Below are positions 13,201 to 20,580 of a DNA stretch of 64,000 nt, one piece after another. The position numbers and the translations under genes are program-made. This DNA is from Arion vulgaris. Taxonomy: Eukaryota > Mollusca > Gastropoda > Stylommatophora > Arionidae. The notes under the pieces are model-generated. The model was not told where the DNA came from and ran no database searches. It saw only the letters and a program-made list of their open reading frames with translations. Location of the stretch: NCBI GenBank assembly GCA_020796225.1, contig CM036755.1, positions 62,184,652 to 62,248,651 of the forward strand. Reading direction: 5' to 3'. Within the stretch, counting starts at the first letter, position 1. Every line of letters begins with the position of its first letter.

Positions 13201-16200
13201 TGGGGGGCTGAAGTTTACGACAACACGTAATATAGATAATAGCTTTTTTTTTTTTTTTTTTTTTTTTTGAAGACAAAGCGTACCAGTGTTACAGTGATTA
13301 TGTATCTGTACATTGAGAATGAAAACAGCAATACAGAAGAAAGTGTAAAGGAGTGAAAGGGACACAAAAGGCACGCAGGGCAAAGGTCTTGAAGAAAGCT
13401 TTGCAGAAAGTCTTTTGCTGATGAAATGCTATTATATATTGAGTCGGATCAGTTAGATAAGCGCAGAGTGGTTACCGGGGCCCAAATTTGGGTGTAAAGA
13501 ATAGAGCCACTGTTACCTGCCATGCATGTCATAAGAGGTGACTAAGGAGGTTGGCATGGGGCTAGCTACCCACACCGTAAAAAACACTAGATGGCTACAG
13601 AACAGAGAGCGAACCGAGTAAACGTTGGCTGAAACCGGACACATCGCTGAAGGATAAGCACCAGGGCTCCAAATGGTGCTGAAGATGTGACGTAAAACAC
13701 ACCAATGCTAAGGCTGCATGAATCAGATTTCCACATGAATAGGATTTATGGAGATCTGGTACATCGGTCTGGGCGGTGATCACGAGAGAGAGTTAGACAA
13801 GAAATGATTCAAGACATTCAAGGGGCATTACTTGCCATCTTGCATTGCAGTGTAAGGAGTTTTGCTCTCAAGTAAATCAAGTAAATGTGGTGTTCTGTGT
13901 ACAACTCTATAATCAAGGCTTCCCTTAGGAAGGAAAGATTTGTCAGTGAACAGTTTGGCATCATTATAGTAAAAGACAGGAAGTGTTATTGATCCAATGC
14001 AGCCAACTTTCGATGTGAAGACAGCATCTAATCAATCAATCAGTCAATCAATCAGTCAATTGATCGACGAATTAATCAATCTGTCAATCAATCAACCAGT
14101 CAGTCAATTGATCGATCAATCAATCAATATATATCTACCTTTGTCACAGTAAGTCATCCATGTTATCTGTAAGTGTTCTTCTTCTTCTTCACCTTTCAGC
14201 TCTCAAAGGATCACAGGTCCTCAACAACCTTCTTCCAGCCCTTCCTTTCTCTTGCCATCACTTCCAATTCTTTCTATATCTTGTCTATCCTTTTAATATT
14301 GGTCTCAAGTTCTCTTCCCAAAGTATTTCTACACCTTCCCCATCTCCTTTTCCCCTGTGGCTTCCAAAACAGAGACTGTCTTGCAATGCTCCTGTTGGCC
14401 TTCTCAATGTGTCTCCTATCCATCACCAGCATCTCTTCCTTAGCTCTTTTTTACACTAGTATCTGCTTATCTGAAGTGTTGCATGGTACATATAGTTCAT
14501 TAAAATGTTATGTTATATGATATGTTCTCACATATGTTCTGTTATATTTCTTTTAATTATATTATATCATATTCTATTCCAGCATTGGCAGCATGTTCTA
14601 ATCGTGCCTTTAATGTGTGCTCAAAGGCGTTCATCAAATTAGAGTCACAGGAGTCACTTACGTCTGAACAGAAGCAACAATATGAAGAACTGGCTATGGA
14701 GATCTTCACCAAGTAAGCAGACAAGTTTTCTGGTCTAAATGCTTGTATAAGAGGGATCCAAGATTATTTAACATTATTTAGAAGAAATCCTGGCCGGTTC
14801 TTTCTTCCAAATCAGGATTTATTTTGTCCTATTCTTCTTGTTCTTCTTATGTTATGTTATGCGATCGACGTCATGGCACATTGGGCATTCCCATTCGTGC
14901 TCTGTTCTCCGTTGCAGCAGCCATCCCAAAGTCCATTTGCTCACAGTACCCATGAGAAGTTGATTACTATATCTTCTCTCTCTACCACGAAGATGACACT
15001 GTCTGGCATGTTCTTGTTCTTCTTCCTATAGCTTGGGTTTTGTGGGGGCACTGATGACATCACATTAGATCTTTCCTGACCTGTTATAGTGTTTGGACAA
15101 ACACTGTTTGATCAAGTCTGACCTGTTCATTCTGTGTTCTCTCTCTCGCGATCACCGCCCAGACCGATGTACTATACTACCCCATAAATTCTATTCATGT
15201 GAAAATCTGATTCAGTTTCAGTTTGGAATATCTTCATTGCACTCGGACGTGTCCATAGGTGCTCCGATCTCCTTCCCAATATCTCCAACAGCATCAAGCG
15301 ACTGACCGTACCAGTTCGATTTTAATTGATGAGCCTACTCACATACCTGTTATGCTGTAAATCTGATTCATGCGGCTTTAGCATTGGTGTGTTTTACCTC
15401 ACATCTTCAGCACCATTTGGATCGCTGGTGCTTATCCTTCGGCGATGTGTCTGGTTTCAGCCAGCGTTTACTCGGTTCGCTCTCCGTTCTGTAGCCATCT
15501 AGTGTTTTTTACGGTGGGGGTAGCTAGCCACGCCAACCGCCTTAGTCACCTCTTACGACATGCATGGTCGGTAACAGTGGTTATATTCTTTACACCCAAC
15601 CTCCTTAGTCACCTCTTATGACATGCATGGCCGGTAACAGTGGTTCTATTCTTTACACCCCATTTTGGGCCCTGGTAACCACTCGGGCGCATTCTGTGTT
15701 TAATAGATGACTGCTTATGAAAGATGTGGCCTAGTGAAGCTTTTTATCTTTGAGAACTAGCTGGTTGTGTTTTTAAAAATACTCGTCTGTAGGGCTAGGT
15801 AATGGGTGCTCTATAAGAAATAAGAGTTTGTGGTTCGAAATTTCCCGTTTTGGGTAATTTTCTTTTCGGTAGCCCCTGATATTGGTTCACTGTCCATTTT
15901 AATGATCATATTCATTGGCCGTTGCTTCCCTGGTGTTCTTAAAACTCCTTATTCTCTTCTGACCTTTATAGGTCCCTTCTGATTGTCATTTTCTCCGAGG
16001 ACTGTCTACTCCTTTATTTTGTCAAACCATGATTTTTTTTCTGTGTACCCTTTTTCATTTTCTGCTATACACTGTTTATGTCCCACTGACTTACAACAGA
16101 ATTGTGAGTGCTATTTTCAGGTAAGCGATCAGTTTTGTGGCAATGTTTATCCACTGCCCCAAACTGACACGCAGTCTTCCAAATACAAGACTTGCTTTGG

Positions 16201-18813
16201 ATATTCTAGTTTTGACCTCAGAGTTGATGTTTGCCGCTCTGGATAGGATGCTGTCAAGATAAGTAAAGTCATCTGCTGGCTGGAGATGCTGGTGTTTAAT
16301 ACTGATGACTGAGTCATGGTACTGCTCCTTAGGGGCAGGCTGAAATATGACCTCAGTTTTCCTGATGTTAATGGTAAGACTAAACATATCAAAGGCTATA
16401 GAACACCTGTACTAACCTGAGCAACAAATAGCCTCTTGGAGAATAACAATAGAGACAAATACTATTATGACATGTCCATCATAAGAAATAGTAACAAATA
16501 GTCTCTGAGGATAACAATAGGTGACTCATCTGCACACATTTGTGCCATGTTGGATGATATGCATACACTTTGGCCAAAATTTGGTTGTGTCTGTCCTACA
16601 TGCCTGGAGGCTTAACAGGGGTGCAATGTAGTTACATTCTTGACACAAACTACACAGATCACAAAGAGTGGTTAACTTACCTGATAAGAACAAATGCAAG
16701 CAAACAAACAAACAGTTAATTGGATAGGACCATCATCATTGCACTTCGGTGAGTAACCATGTGTGCTCTGACCCCTTTCTTACACAGGAAGATCTGCAGC
16801 TGTGCATGAACTCCGCAGCCCGCGAGAGTCCCCAATTAAGATGGTGAAGATATTTTTGTAGGAATTTTTATTTATAATTTTTCTAATGCATTTTGCCAAG
16901 GCAGCGACTTTCCAGTCTGCTCTTCTCAATTTTGACCTGCCAAGGGTTCTTTTACATTCTCAAATTGAACATGGGACCTACGTTTTATCATTCATCTCCG
17001 ATAGGACTAGGAACTCAATCTCACCTACACTGAGATCAGGGATCTCTGGAAAAATATCCAGATGGCTCTACGAGGGAGAGAACCTGGTACCTTTGGCATG
17101 AGAGATGAGTACCTAACCTCTACGCCACAGAAAAAAAACCAATCGAACAAACAAATAAAAGGATATTTAGCAAAATGAAAGATAAAAATGTGAAGAGTAA
17201 GACAAGATATAATTAAATTATTTCAGACACAGCCCTAAGGATATTCGAACAAACAAGGTTGACTGCCCTAACTGTGCTTCTCAAATGCCTGATTGGTAAG
17301 TAGGGTCTCACTAGCTTATGTATAATTATTTTAATTCTAAGACATATAATTAATATACACAGAAGATAGTATCTATTTTTCTTACAGTGCTTTGTTGAAA
17401 TTTCTAAAGAATGCAGGGGACTCTATAGGACAGAGGGATTGAAGCTGCTCACCTGAGGCTGTCACCATGCATGTCCAGATGATCGGTTTTATTTACTTAC
17501 CAACAGAAAAAAACTATTGACCTTACAGAGGGGTCAGACATGAAATTTTTCTGTCAACCTTCCCCCCCCTTCCTTTCCCTTCCCAAAAAACAGACTAAGC
17601 AATGCACAAAGTGCATTCATCACCCTTCAGACAGTCTGAGAATCTGTCCAATAAGGCAAATAATCCAAGATTAATATTTTAATAAATGTATCTCTCAACT
17701 GAGTTATATTTTGGTCACCTCTTTGAGGTCCCTATTTTTTCTTTTACTGTTGTTCATTAGATTTTCTTCATCCTCAGCACTTTTTCTCTTTCCTTGTGGG
17801 TTCCAGTCTACTGAATATCTGGCTACAATATTAGGTTGTTTGTTGGGGTGTGCCAAATCCATTGTTCTCGTTTTCAAGTTTTGTGTTTGAACAGACCAAA
17901 TTTCATAATATTCAATATTTGGTGAAAGAAACAATAGTCATAGAAAAAACAAAACTGAAACATTAAAGTCACTAAAACAAACAGTGAAAAAATTCAAATA
18001 CTTAGGAAACATATTCACAGGACAGAAGACTAGACAGAGAGATAGAGGCTAGAGTGCAAAAAGCAAATGTTGTAACCTACCAGCTAGCCCCATTGTTATG
18101 GCACCCAAAAATATCACTGACAGCTAAACAACAGATGATCAACAGCATTTTCATACCTAATTTGTGTTACCAGAGCCAAACATGGACAATGAGCAAAGTG
18201 AAGTCGCAAAACATAACTACATGTGAAATGTGGTACCTGCGAAAAGTTACTAACAACACCAGAAAAGACAGTCACCAACATCAGCATAAGAAAGAAAGTT
18301 GGCACAGAACCTTGCTTGAATTACATTGAGAAAAAAAAATGAAGTGGTTTAGCCACAATAAGAATGCACCCAAACTCCACAGTATACAGTGTCTTCTACA
18401 ACAGAACATCAGGAAAGAAGGCAAGAGGAAGACCACAAAAAGATGGTTAGATGACATAGCAAAATCCTGTCAAAAAGCAAAAATAACAATCACCCTAGCC
18501 ACTAGAACAGCGCAAGACAGAAACAGAAAACCACGACACTGGGCAACAATCCAGTAGCAGTGTGACAATAAAAGAAGAAGAAACGAACAGTTTCAAATTA
18601 AAAAAACTTGCAATATAATTTGTTTTTCTCTTCCATCTCTTTCACAGGAGCACAGTGTGCCCAAGCTGTGATACTAAATACCCAACATGCATTGTAACAG
18701 GCCGACCAATCTTGGAGTACCAATTCTGGATGTGTTTGATCTGTAAGCATAGAGCTCTGCAATCGGAGATCACACACAGGAAGACCTGTCCACTCTGCCA
18801 CGTTATTATATAG
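1136..18813 (+). CDS. WDR35: WDR35 / IFT121, 3' part (10 exons, 5' end off window)
   Basis: Intraflagellar transport protein of the IFT-A complex, which drives retrograde transport in cilia and helps membrane proteins enter them. The window holds the C-terminal 423 residues or so of a family normally near 1,180 residues; the N-terminal WD40 propellers are upstream. Exons join in phase at 1136-1286, 1975-2100, 2997-3059, 4569-4781, 6780-6914, 9020-9152, 10912-10998, 14583-14712, 17227-17295 and 18648-18813. Visible family hallmarks are [87 protein letters not shown] and EYQFWMC. The helical TPR-like repeats end in a cysteine-rich zinc module (CPNC, CPSC, CLIC, CPLCH). All introns are GT-AG except the GC-AG intron after 10998. 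No frameshift or internal stop is seen. Identification is from recalled family sequence and is very secure; intron sizes (0.55-3.6 kb) reflect repeat insertions. Confidence 0.97.
1494..1676. repeat. Minisatellite, 34-bp unit, about 5 copies
   Basis: The unit contains CTTCTAGAATATTGTTCACA; exact copies begin at 1501, 1535, 1569 and 1603, with a decayed copy at 1637. It lies in a WDR35 intron. Confidence 0.9.
1704..1950. mobile_element. FB (foldback-like) repeat with long inverted arms
   Basis: Arms at about 1709-1752 and 1839-1884 are near-perfect reverse complements (AAAAGGCCTTTATCAGTCAA and its inverse). One-arm relatives occur at about 2795-2965, 4262-4456, 8040-8130, 8497-8622, 30270-30440 and 32810-33275. 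Non-autonomous; no ORF. Confidence 0.7.
1975..2100 (+). CDS. WDR35: WDR35 exon
   Basis: Forty-two codons in phase 0, from [20 protein letters not shown] to NHKLLP, between acceptor actcag and donor CCG|gtaagt. This is the most conserved block of the C-terminal half. The acceptor lies only about 25 bp after the end of an FB repeat (about 1704-1950). Confidence 0.96.
2120..2230 (-). mobile_element. LN8 LINE 3' tip
   Basis: Shares TTTACAGACGGTCAATTGAC with position 70 onward; only the last 100 bases or so of the element are present. Confidence 0.7.
2405..2660 (+). mobile_element. SINE-K copy
   Basis: Aligns over about 245 bp to 29667-29912, from GGGATGCTAGAAGATGGAAT to the TACTGTCATATGGTAG region. 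A decayed partial copy lies at about 62390-62510. The repeat is defined only by recurrence in this window. Confidence 0.75.
2795..2965. mobile_element. FB repeat fragment
   Basis: Contains the family strings CATGTAAAAACAAAGTACTG and AACATATAGAATCAGACAGT. It has no coding content. Confidence 0.65.
2997..3059 (+). CDS. WDR35: WDR35 exon (63 bp)
   Basis: Twenty-one codons, [21 protein letters not shown], in phase 0 between caacag and AAG|gtgaga. Too short to stand out as an ORF; identified by its fit between the flanking exons and to the family pattern EIAxMFxxVGMxEQAV. Confidence 0.94.
3681..3758. repeat. Minisatellite, 26-bp unit, 3 copies
   Basis: Three exact copies of a unit containing GATGCATCCATTCTGCTATT, abutting a SINE-F fragment. 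Exactness suggests a recent expansion. Confidence 0.9.
3760..3960 (-). mobile_element. SINE-F, partial
   Basis: Recognised by the AAAGGAA/CATACCTCGAGGTAT 3' end and the GTGTTAGGCCTGTATTT block shared with 6985-7245, 21335-21590, 28021-28296 and 36600-36860. A detached head fragment (GAGCCGCAGTAACGTAGTTG) follows at 4150-4190 on the plus strand. Confidence 0.75.
4262..4456. mobile_element. FB repeat
   Basis: Contains AACACGTAAAAACAAAATAC, then CAAAAGGCCTTTATCAAGCA and an inner segment ending AATCTGTGAC, matching the centre of the copy at 1704-1950. It lies 110 bp before the WDR35 exon at 4569. Confidence 0.7.
4569..4781 (+). CDS. WDR35: WDR35 exon
   Basis: Seventy-one codons in phase 0, from [18 protein letters not shown] through [20 protein letters not shown] to DAAKLMFK. 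Acceptor tttcag, donor AAG|gtagct. Encodes helical TPR-like repeats. Confidence 0.96.
4786..5290 (-). mobile_element. LN3 LINE tail split by SINE-C
   Basis: Minus-strand LN3 3' end (TACGTTACATAGGGCCTGCA is the inverse of its terminal codons QALCNV). A SINE-C at 4987-5243 interrupts it with the 10-bp target duplication CCTCCCACTT at 4977-4986 and 5244-5253. LN3 sequence (CAATGTCTGCTTTGG) resumes afterwards. Confidence 0.85.
5330..6110 (-). mobile_element. LN5 LINE fragment
   Basis: Shares GGAGCATAGGACCTCAACAG and following blocks with 26505-26980. Frames are broken on both strands; this is a dead LINE remnant in a WDR35 intron. Confidence 0.65.
6215..6650 (+). mobile_element. SINE-C interrupted by a hAT-like MITE
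   Basis: SINE-C starts near the GTGTTGCCAGGGCTTGCAAG head and ends in an AAGAAGAAGAAAG tail at about 6650. Its body is broken at 6409 by the 167-bp MITE listed next. The SINE-C core AAGAGGCGAT is recognisable at 6280-6290. Confidence 0.85.
6409..6575. mobile_element. hAT-type MITE with 8-bp TSD
   Basis: Termini CAGTGGCGGCTCGT and ACGAGCCGCAACTG are inverted repeats with one mismatch over 14 bp. GATCACAT flanks it exactly at 6401-6408 and 6576-6583. An 8-bp TSD and CAG...CTG ends are typical of non-autonomous hAT elements. It carries no ORF. Confidence 0.88.
6780..6914 (+). CDS. WDR35: WDR35 exon
   Basis: Forty-five codons in phase 0, from [20 protein letters not shown] to RAKGKNKQ, after acceptor ttgctag and before donor CAG|gtattt. 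The basic end (KGKNKQ) matches the charged linker of this family. Confidence 0.95.
6985..7245 (-). mobile_element. SINE-F copy
   Basis: Near full length: 3' end AAAAAGTAAAAGTAAAGGAA, the body with GTCGGCACACGATGGGTGAT, and a tRNA-like head ending near GAAGCGAGTTCACTAACAAC. It begins about 70 bp after the WDR35 exon at 6780-6914. Confidence 0.85.
7382..7632 (+). mobile_element. SINE-E copy (tRNA-headed)
   Basis: Head GTGGTCTCTGTGACTAAGTG resembles a pol III A box (TGACTAAGTGATT) and GGGTTCGAATC a B box. The body contains AGAGATCCCTAGGAATGTTG and the end is AATCCTTCGGCTTTAGAACT. Other copies: 27425-27668, 30482-30720, 35925-36450, 53790-53942. Confidence 0.85.
7709..7792 (+). repeat. Duplicate of the WDR35 acceptor flank at 8938-9019
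   Basis: AATTGATGGAATAGAAAAAT and TAGAAGTTGCACATATATTT followed by TCAG duplicate the sequence before the exon at 9020, but here the AG is followed by noncoding tgttccagc. The interval between the copies is filled with LN2, FB and LN1 repeats. Confidence 0.85.
7860..8015 (+). mobile_element. LN2 LINE 3' tip
   Basis: Carries the end-of-ORF block ACTATTTATGAAG...TTCTAGAAATTTC and the tail GCTGTAAGGCAAAACATGAT. The same block gave rise to the satellite at 40600-43396. Confidence 0.75.
8131..8496 (+). mobile_element. LN1 LINE tail nested in an FB repeat
   Basis: Open C-terminal LINE peptide with [16 protein letters not shown], then [18 protein letters not shown] and a DTHLD end. Other LN1 tails are at 51625-51890 and 52560-52760. 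FB sequence flanks it at 8040-8130 and 8497-8622. Confidence 0.8.
8625..8835 (+). mobile_element. LN2 LINE 3' tip
   Basis: Contains TGTTTAGACACAGTAGATAC and AGCTTGTTCTAGAAATGTCT, degenerate versions of the LN2 terminus. A short FB scrap follows at 8840-8900. Confidence 0.65.
9020..9152 (+). CDS. WDR35: WDR35 exon with duplicated upstream acceptor region
   Basis: Forty-four codons plus one base: [20 protein letters not shown] then [20 protein letters not shown]. Acceptor atattttcag, donor G|gtgagc. The roughly 80 bp just before this exon, acceptor included, also occur at 7709-7792 (see findings). Confidence 0.95.
9395..9705 (+). mobile_element. LN11 LINE tail with ACTA repeat end
   Basis: Frame reads [20 protein letters not shown] then [10 protein letters not shown] before breaks, and the element ends in ACTAACTAACTAAC. 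Only copy of this type seen in the window. Confidence 0.65.
9726..9962 (+). mobile_element. SINE-G copy
   Basis: Contains GACTTAGAGGTAGTGGGCTC (A-box-like), ACATGGTTCAAACTT (B-box-like) and the body ACCTCACTGTTCAGAAAGCA. Other copies: 26110-26305 and an inverted pair at 38560-38905. Confidence 0.75.
10100..10440 (-). mobile_element. SINE-B copy
   Basis: Minus orientation: CCATAAATTCTATTCATGTG at the 3' side, ACCTCTTACAACATGCATGG core, and the head ending CCACTCGGGCGC at 10437. Together with the following 180 bp it is duplicated at 15130-15865. Confidence 0.85.
10440..10620. repeat. Unit shared with 15690-15865 (local duplication)
   Basis: ATTCTGTGTTCAATAGATGA, TTGTGTTTTTAAAAATACTC and TAGTTCGAATCC recur in the same order after the SINE-B copy 5 kb downstream. 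The last part looks tRNA-derived (GTTCGAATCC). Confidence 0.8.
10912..10998 (+). CDS. WDR35: WDR35 exon with GC splice donor
   Basis: Begins [20 protein letters not shown] and ends INIYSLL plus one base. The reading frame forces the exon to end at 10998, so the intron begins GCAAGT. This matches the consensus of the minor GC-AG class of U2 introns. Using the GT four bases later would put a stop codon into the next exon. Confidence 0.92.
11036..11410 (+). mobile_element. SINE-A/SINE-B composite copy
   Basis: The shared head (CCCGAGTGGTTACCGGGCCC, CGTAGAGGCGACTAAGGAGG) is followed by the SINE-A string TGGCTGAAATCGGATGCATG and then a SINE-B body (GCTAAGGCTGCATGAATCAG). A 9-bp AG-repeat tail ends at about 11402. 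Starts 38 bp after the GC donor. Confidence 0.8.
11480..11870. other. Unclassified intronic sequence with a 112-codon open frame
   Basis: A plus-strand frame at 11506-11844 is open but shows no family I recognise. The phrase INQHRTG recurs on the minus strand at about 22570-22600, so this is likely a fragment of another interspersed repeat rather than a gene. Confidence 0.4.
12075..13190. other. GC-rich island with 137-codon minus-strand frame, origin unknown
   Basis: Visibly richer in G+C than its surroundings, without the SINE/LINE strings found elsewhere. The minus strand is open at 12285-12698 ([20 protein letters not shown], then [20 protein letters not shown]). Other frames are open for 60-125 codons on the plus strand, as GC-rich DNA allows. 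It interrupts a SINE-like segment at TTTACTAGGGTGAGC (12046-12060). It may be a retroelement coding fragment or foreign DNA; no catalytic motif is recognisable. Confidence 0.5.
13238..13268. repeat. Poly-T tract
   Basis: About 28 consecutive T, read as a poly-A tail on the minus strand; probably the 3' end of a retroposed piece joined to the GC-rich island. Confidence 0.8.
13470..13795 (+). mobile_element. SINE-B, near full length
   Basis: Head GTGGTTACCGGGGCCC and core GTCATAAGAGGTGACTAAGG; body with TAAGCACCAGGGCTCCAAAT and CTGCATGAATCAGATTTCCA; terminus GGGCGGTGATCACGAGAGAG. About 325 bp. Confidence 0.88.
14030..14130. repeat. ATCA/GTCA tetranucleotide tract
   Basis: Imperfect ATCAATCAGTCA repeats, about 100 bp, similar to SINE-D tails but without a SINE-D body beside it. 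Confidence 0.85.
14170..14460 (-). mobile_element. LN4 LINE tail
   Basis: Reverse strand carries the LN4 C-terminus (compare [18 protein letters not shown] at 45563-45751), here frameshifted. It ends 120 bp before the WDR35 exon at 14583. Confidence 0.7.
14583..14712 (+). CDS. WDR35: WDR35 exon
   Basis: Begins in phase 1 after attccag and ends ACCAA|gtaagc. Encodes [20 protein letters not shown] followed by [17 protein letters not shown], among the best conserved segments of IFT121. Confidence 0.96.
15128..15865 (-). mobile_element. SINE-B (broken by SINE-J piece) plus duplicated flank
   Basis: SINE-B 3' end at 15128-15210, a SINE-J-like insertion at about 15210-15350 (GTGTCCATAGGTGCTCCGAT), then SINE-B body and head to 15690. 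The core block ACCTCTTA...ACATGCATGG is itself repeated twice (15546-15570 and 15609-15632). The flank to 15865 repeats 10440-10620. Confidence 0.8.
16091..16395 (-). mobile_element. LINE reverse-transcriptase C-terminal fragment
   Basis: Minus-strand frame [20 protein letters not shown], then [20 protein letters not shown] and [13 protein letters not shown]. This is the thumb region that follows the YADD motif in LINEs, a pattern common in invertebrate endonuclease-reverse transcriptases. Confidence 0.85.
16726..17130 (-). mobile_element. SINE-D, near full length
   Basis: From ATTGATAGGACCATCATCATTG (3' end, inverse) through CACTTCGGTGAGTAACCATG to a tRNA-like head CAT GAGAGATGAGTACCTAACCTC. 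About 95 bp separate it from the WDR35 exon at 17227. Confidence 0.87.
17227..17295 (+). CDS. WDR35: WDR35 exon, first zinc knuckle
   Basis: Short exon encoding [24 protein letters not shown], with the first CxxC pair (CPNC) of the C-terminal zinc module. Acceptor tttcag, donor TG|gtaagt, splitting a tryptophan codon. Exon length and phases (enters with one base, leaves with two) fit both neighbours exactly. Confidence 0.93.
17395..17560. repeat. Interspersed repeat, second copy at 51395-51545
   Basis: Shares TCGGTTTTATTTACTTACCA, then AACAGAAAAAA and TTGACCTTACAGAGGGGTCA with the other copy, one in each gene. No coding content; family unknown. Confidence 0.7.
17700..18575. mobile_element. 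LN4-like tail (minus) then LN6 tail (plus)
   Basis: 17704-17934 minus reads [25 protein letters not shown]. From about 17935 the plus strand is LN6, with [20 protein letters not shown] and, at 18335-18557, [20 protein letters not shown] then [20 protein letters not shown]. An AAGAAGAAG tail follows. Confidence 0.8.
18648..18813 (+). CDS. WDR35: WDR35 terminal coding exon
   Basis: Encodes [19 protein letters not shown], then [15 protein letters not shown] and TCPLCHVII followed by a TAG stop. Three CxxC motifs (CPSC, CLIC, CPLC) complete the zinc module. The exon is bracketed by two LN6 LINE tails in the same orientation. No AATAAA follows closely; AATATA at 18830-18835 is a possible weak polyadenylation signal. 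Confidence 0.96.
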
Positions 18814-18894
18814 TACTGACATCTTCCATAATATAAACATTAACTTAATTTAGGGGTGGTAATAATACAGCAATCCAATCTAATGCTTTTAGAT

Positions 18895-19170
18895 GTTTCA
18901 TGATAATGAAGATCAGAATGAAGTGGATTGGCCACTTAATAAGAATGCATCCAAACTCCACAGTATACAGATTCTTCTACAACAGAACATCAGGAAAGAA
19001 GGTGATAGGAAGACCACAAAAAGATGGTTAGATGGCATAACAGAATCCTGTCAAAGAACGCAAATAACAATCACCCAAACACCAGATCAGCGTAAGAGAA
19101 AAACAGAAAACCACAACACTGGGCAACAAACCTGTAACAGTTTGACGACAAAAGAGGAAGAAGTAGATCA
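18895..19170 (+). mobile_element. Second LN6 LINE tail
   Basis: Reads [20 protein letters not shown] then [16 protein letters not shown], ending in AAAGAGGAAGAAG. Highly similar to 18335-18560 in the same orientation; the pair brackets the WDR35 terminal exon. Confidence 0.85.
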
Positions 19171-19229
19171 GAAAATAAAGGAAGCTTTACTGAAATAACT
19201 ATAAGTAGTTAATTTTAGAGGGACTAAGA

Positions 19230-19545
19230 TGGTATGATAGGCTCACAAATTGAGGAACTTATGGAGATAACAAGACAGATTCCAGTGAACTAAGAGGTTA
19301 AAAAAAGAAGCTGGATAGGACACACTTAGAAAACCAGAAGGAAATATAACAAGAAGGGTCCTTTCCTGGAACCCACAAGGACAGCGAAAGAAAGAGAGGC
19401 CTAGAAATACATGGAGACAGAATTTGGAGGCACAGACTAACACTATAAAGAAGAGCTGGAGGGAGCTGCAGGAGATAAGAATACTTGACATGAGTTGGTT
19501 GAGGACCTATTCCCCAATCCAGGTTAAAAAGGTAGAGAGAGAGAG
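19230..19545 (+). mobile_element. LN4 LINE tail
   Basis: Plus-strand LN4 with TTTCCTGGAACCCACAAGGA and the tail AGAGAGAGAGAGAG. It is the inverse counterpart of 14170-14460 and 45510-45800. Confidence 0.75.
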
Positions 19546-19689
19546 AGAGTTAATTTTAGGTTGTGATACAAATAATTATGAATTATAAGTTTAATTGATT
19601 TTTGTGGCAATGAGATAGCGGCATGCTTGCATCGATAGCATTGATTGTTGGCGAGTTTAGGATGGATATGGGGATGTTCTTGGGTCTCT

Positions 19690-19930
19690 TGGCGACCTAC
19701 TATTAGATAAGGACACTAAAATTGACAGTGAATCAATCCAGCGAGTTGAGGAGTTTGGAATTACACGTTGTACAAGTAGAACTGGATGCTTGTTGGGGAG
19801 AGAGAGAAGTGTGTTTAACCAGGGAGCCACAGGAACCATCAGTATGCATACCTTTCAATATCTGTTGTATGAGACTCAGACCTATGAGTCTGCCCGAAGT
19901 GCTGTGACAACAGTTCAGTAACCAATAACT
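19690..19930 (+). mobile_element. SINE-J copy
   Basis: Contains GTAGAACTGGATGCTTGTTG, CCACAGGAACCATCAGTATG and GCTGTGACAACAGTTCAGTA. Inverse or partial relatives lie at 29040-29200, 53725-53790 and 61355-61470. Confidence 0.65.
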
Positions 19931-20084
19931 GATTTGTTATGCAAGTTCGCTTTAGTGGCTCGATTTGTTTAATGACTGACTGTAAGATCACATGAGTGAC
20001 TTTGAAAATAATCCTTTGTTCTTATGTTAATTTTTTGCACAGCGTTGTATTTAATATTGACTGGATAGTAGAAATCTGAATATT

Positions 20085-20281
20085 TTTTTTTTTTTTTCGA
20101 TCCAGAAGCACTTGAGCTGAAAGCTTGGTGTCATGGACATCGTAACCTTCGGCTCGGTGCCACGGACACCGTAATTCTGGGAACCTGTAGCTTTTCTGCC
20201 AGTCCGCGGAGTTGAACCCGCACTTACAGAGGACTAGTCACCCGTAGTCCAACACGCTACGAACACGCTGGGCACGCGGGC
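20085..20281 (-). mobile_element. SINE-H copy with poly-A tail
   Basis: The poly-T at 20085-20098 is the inverse tail. The inverse strand has a tRNA-like head with A-box-like TAGCGTGTTGGACTACGGG and B-box-like GGTTCAACTCC. A second, decayed copy is at 61626-61815. Confidence 0.8.
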
Positions 20282-20324
20282 GAAATCTGAATATAAATAT
20301 GTTGTATTGAAAGAACCATCAATC

Positions 20325-20580
20325 GTGTGTTGCCGAGGTTCTCAAGGAGCAAAGAATAGTAACACTGCAACCTACAAGGCATGTCATAAGAAGCGACTAA
20401 GATAGGGGCCTAAGGAAGCTACCCTAGTAAATAAAAAGTGTAGCAGAACTCGGATGTGCTGACCTGCTTGTAGGCACATAACTGGAACAATGTAAATCGT
20501 TCTTAGGATCGGAACAGATACAAATCACAAAGAGTGCTTAACAAGTGGTCGATATGGAGTGTTCAAAGAAGAAGAAGAAG
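20325..20580 (+). mobile_element. SINE-C copy
   Basis: Head GTGTTGCCGAGGTTCTCAAG, core GTCATAAGAAGCGACTAAGA, 3' module ATCACAAAGAGTGCTTAACA and tail GAAGAAGAAGAAG. Confidence 0.85.

Noticed and set aside
14160..14520. Overlapping plus-strand ORFs of 99 and 115 codons
   Set aside because: Antisense shadows of the LN4 LINE C-terminus on the minus strand.
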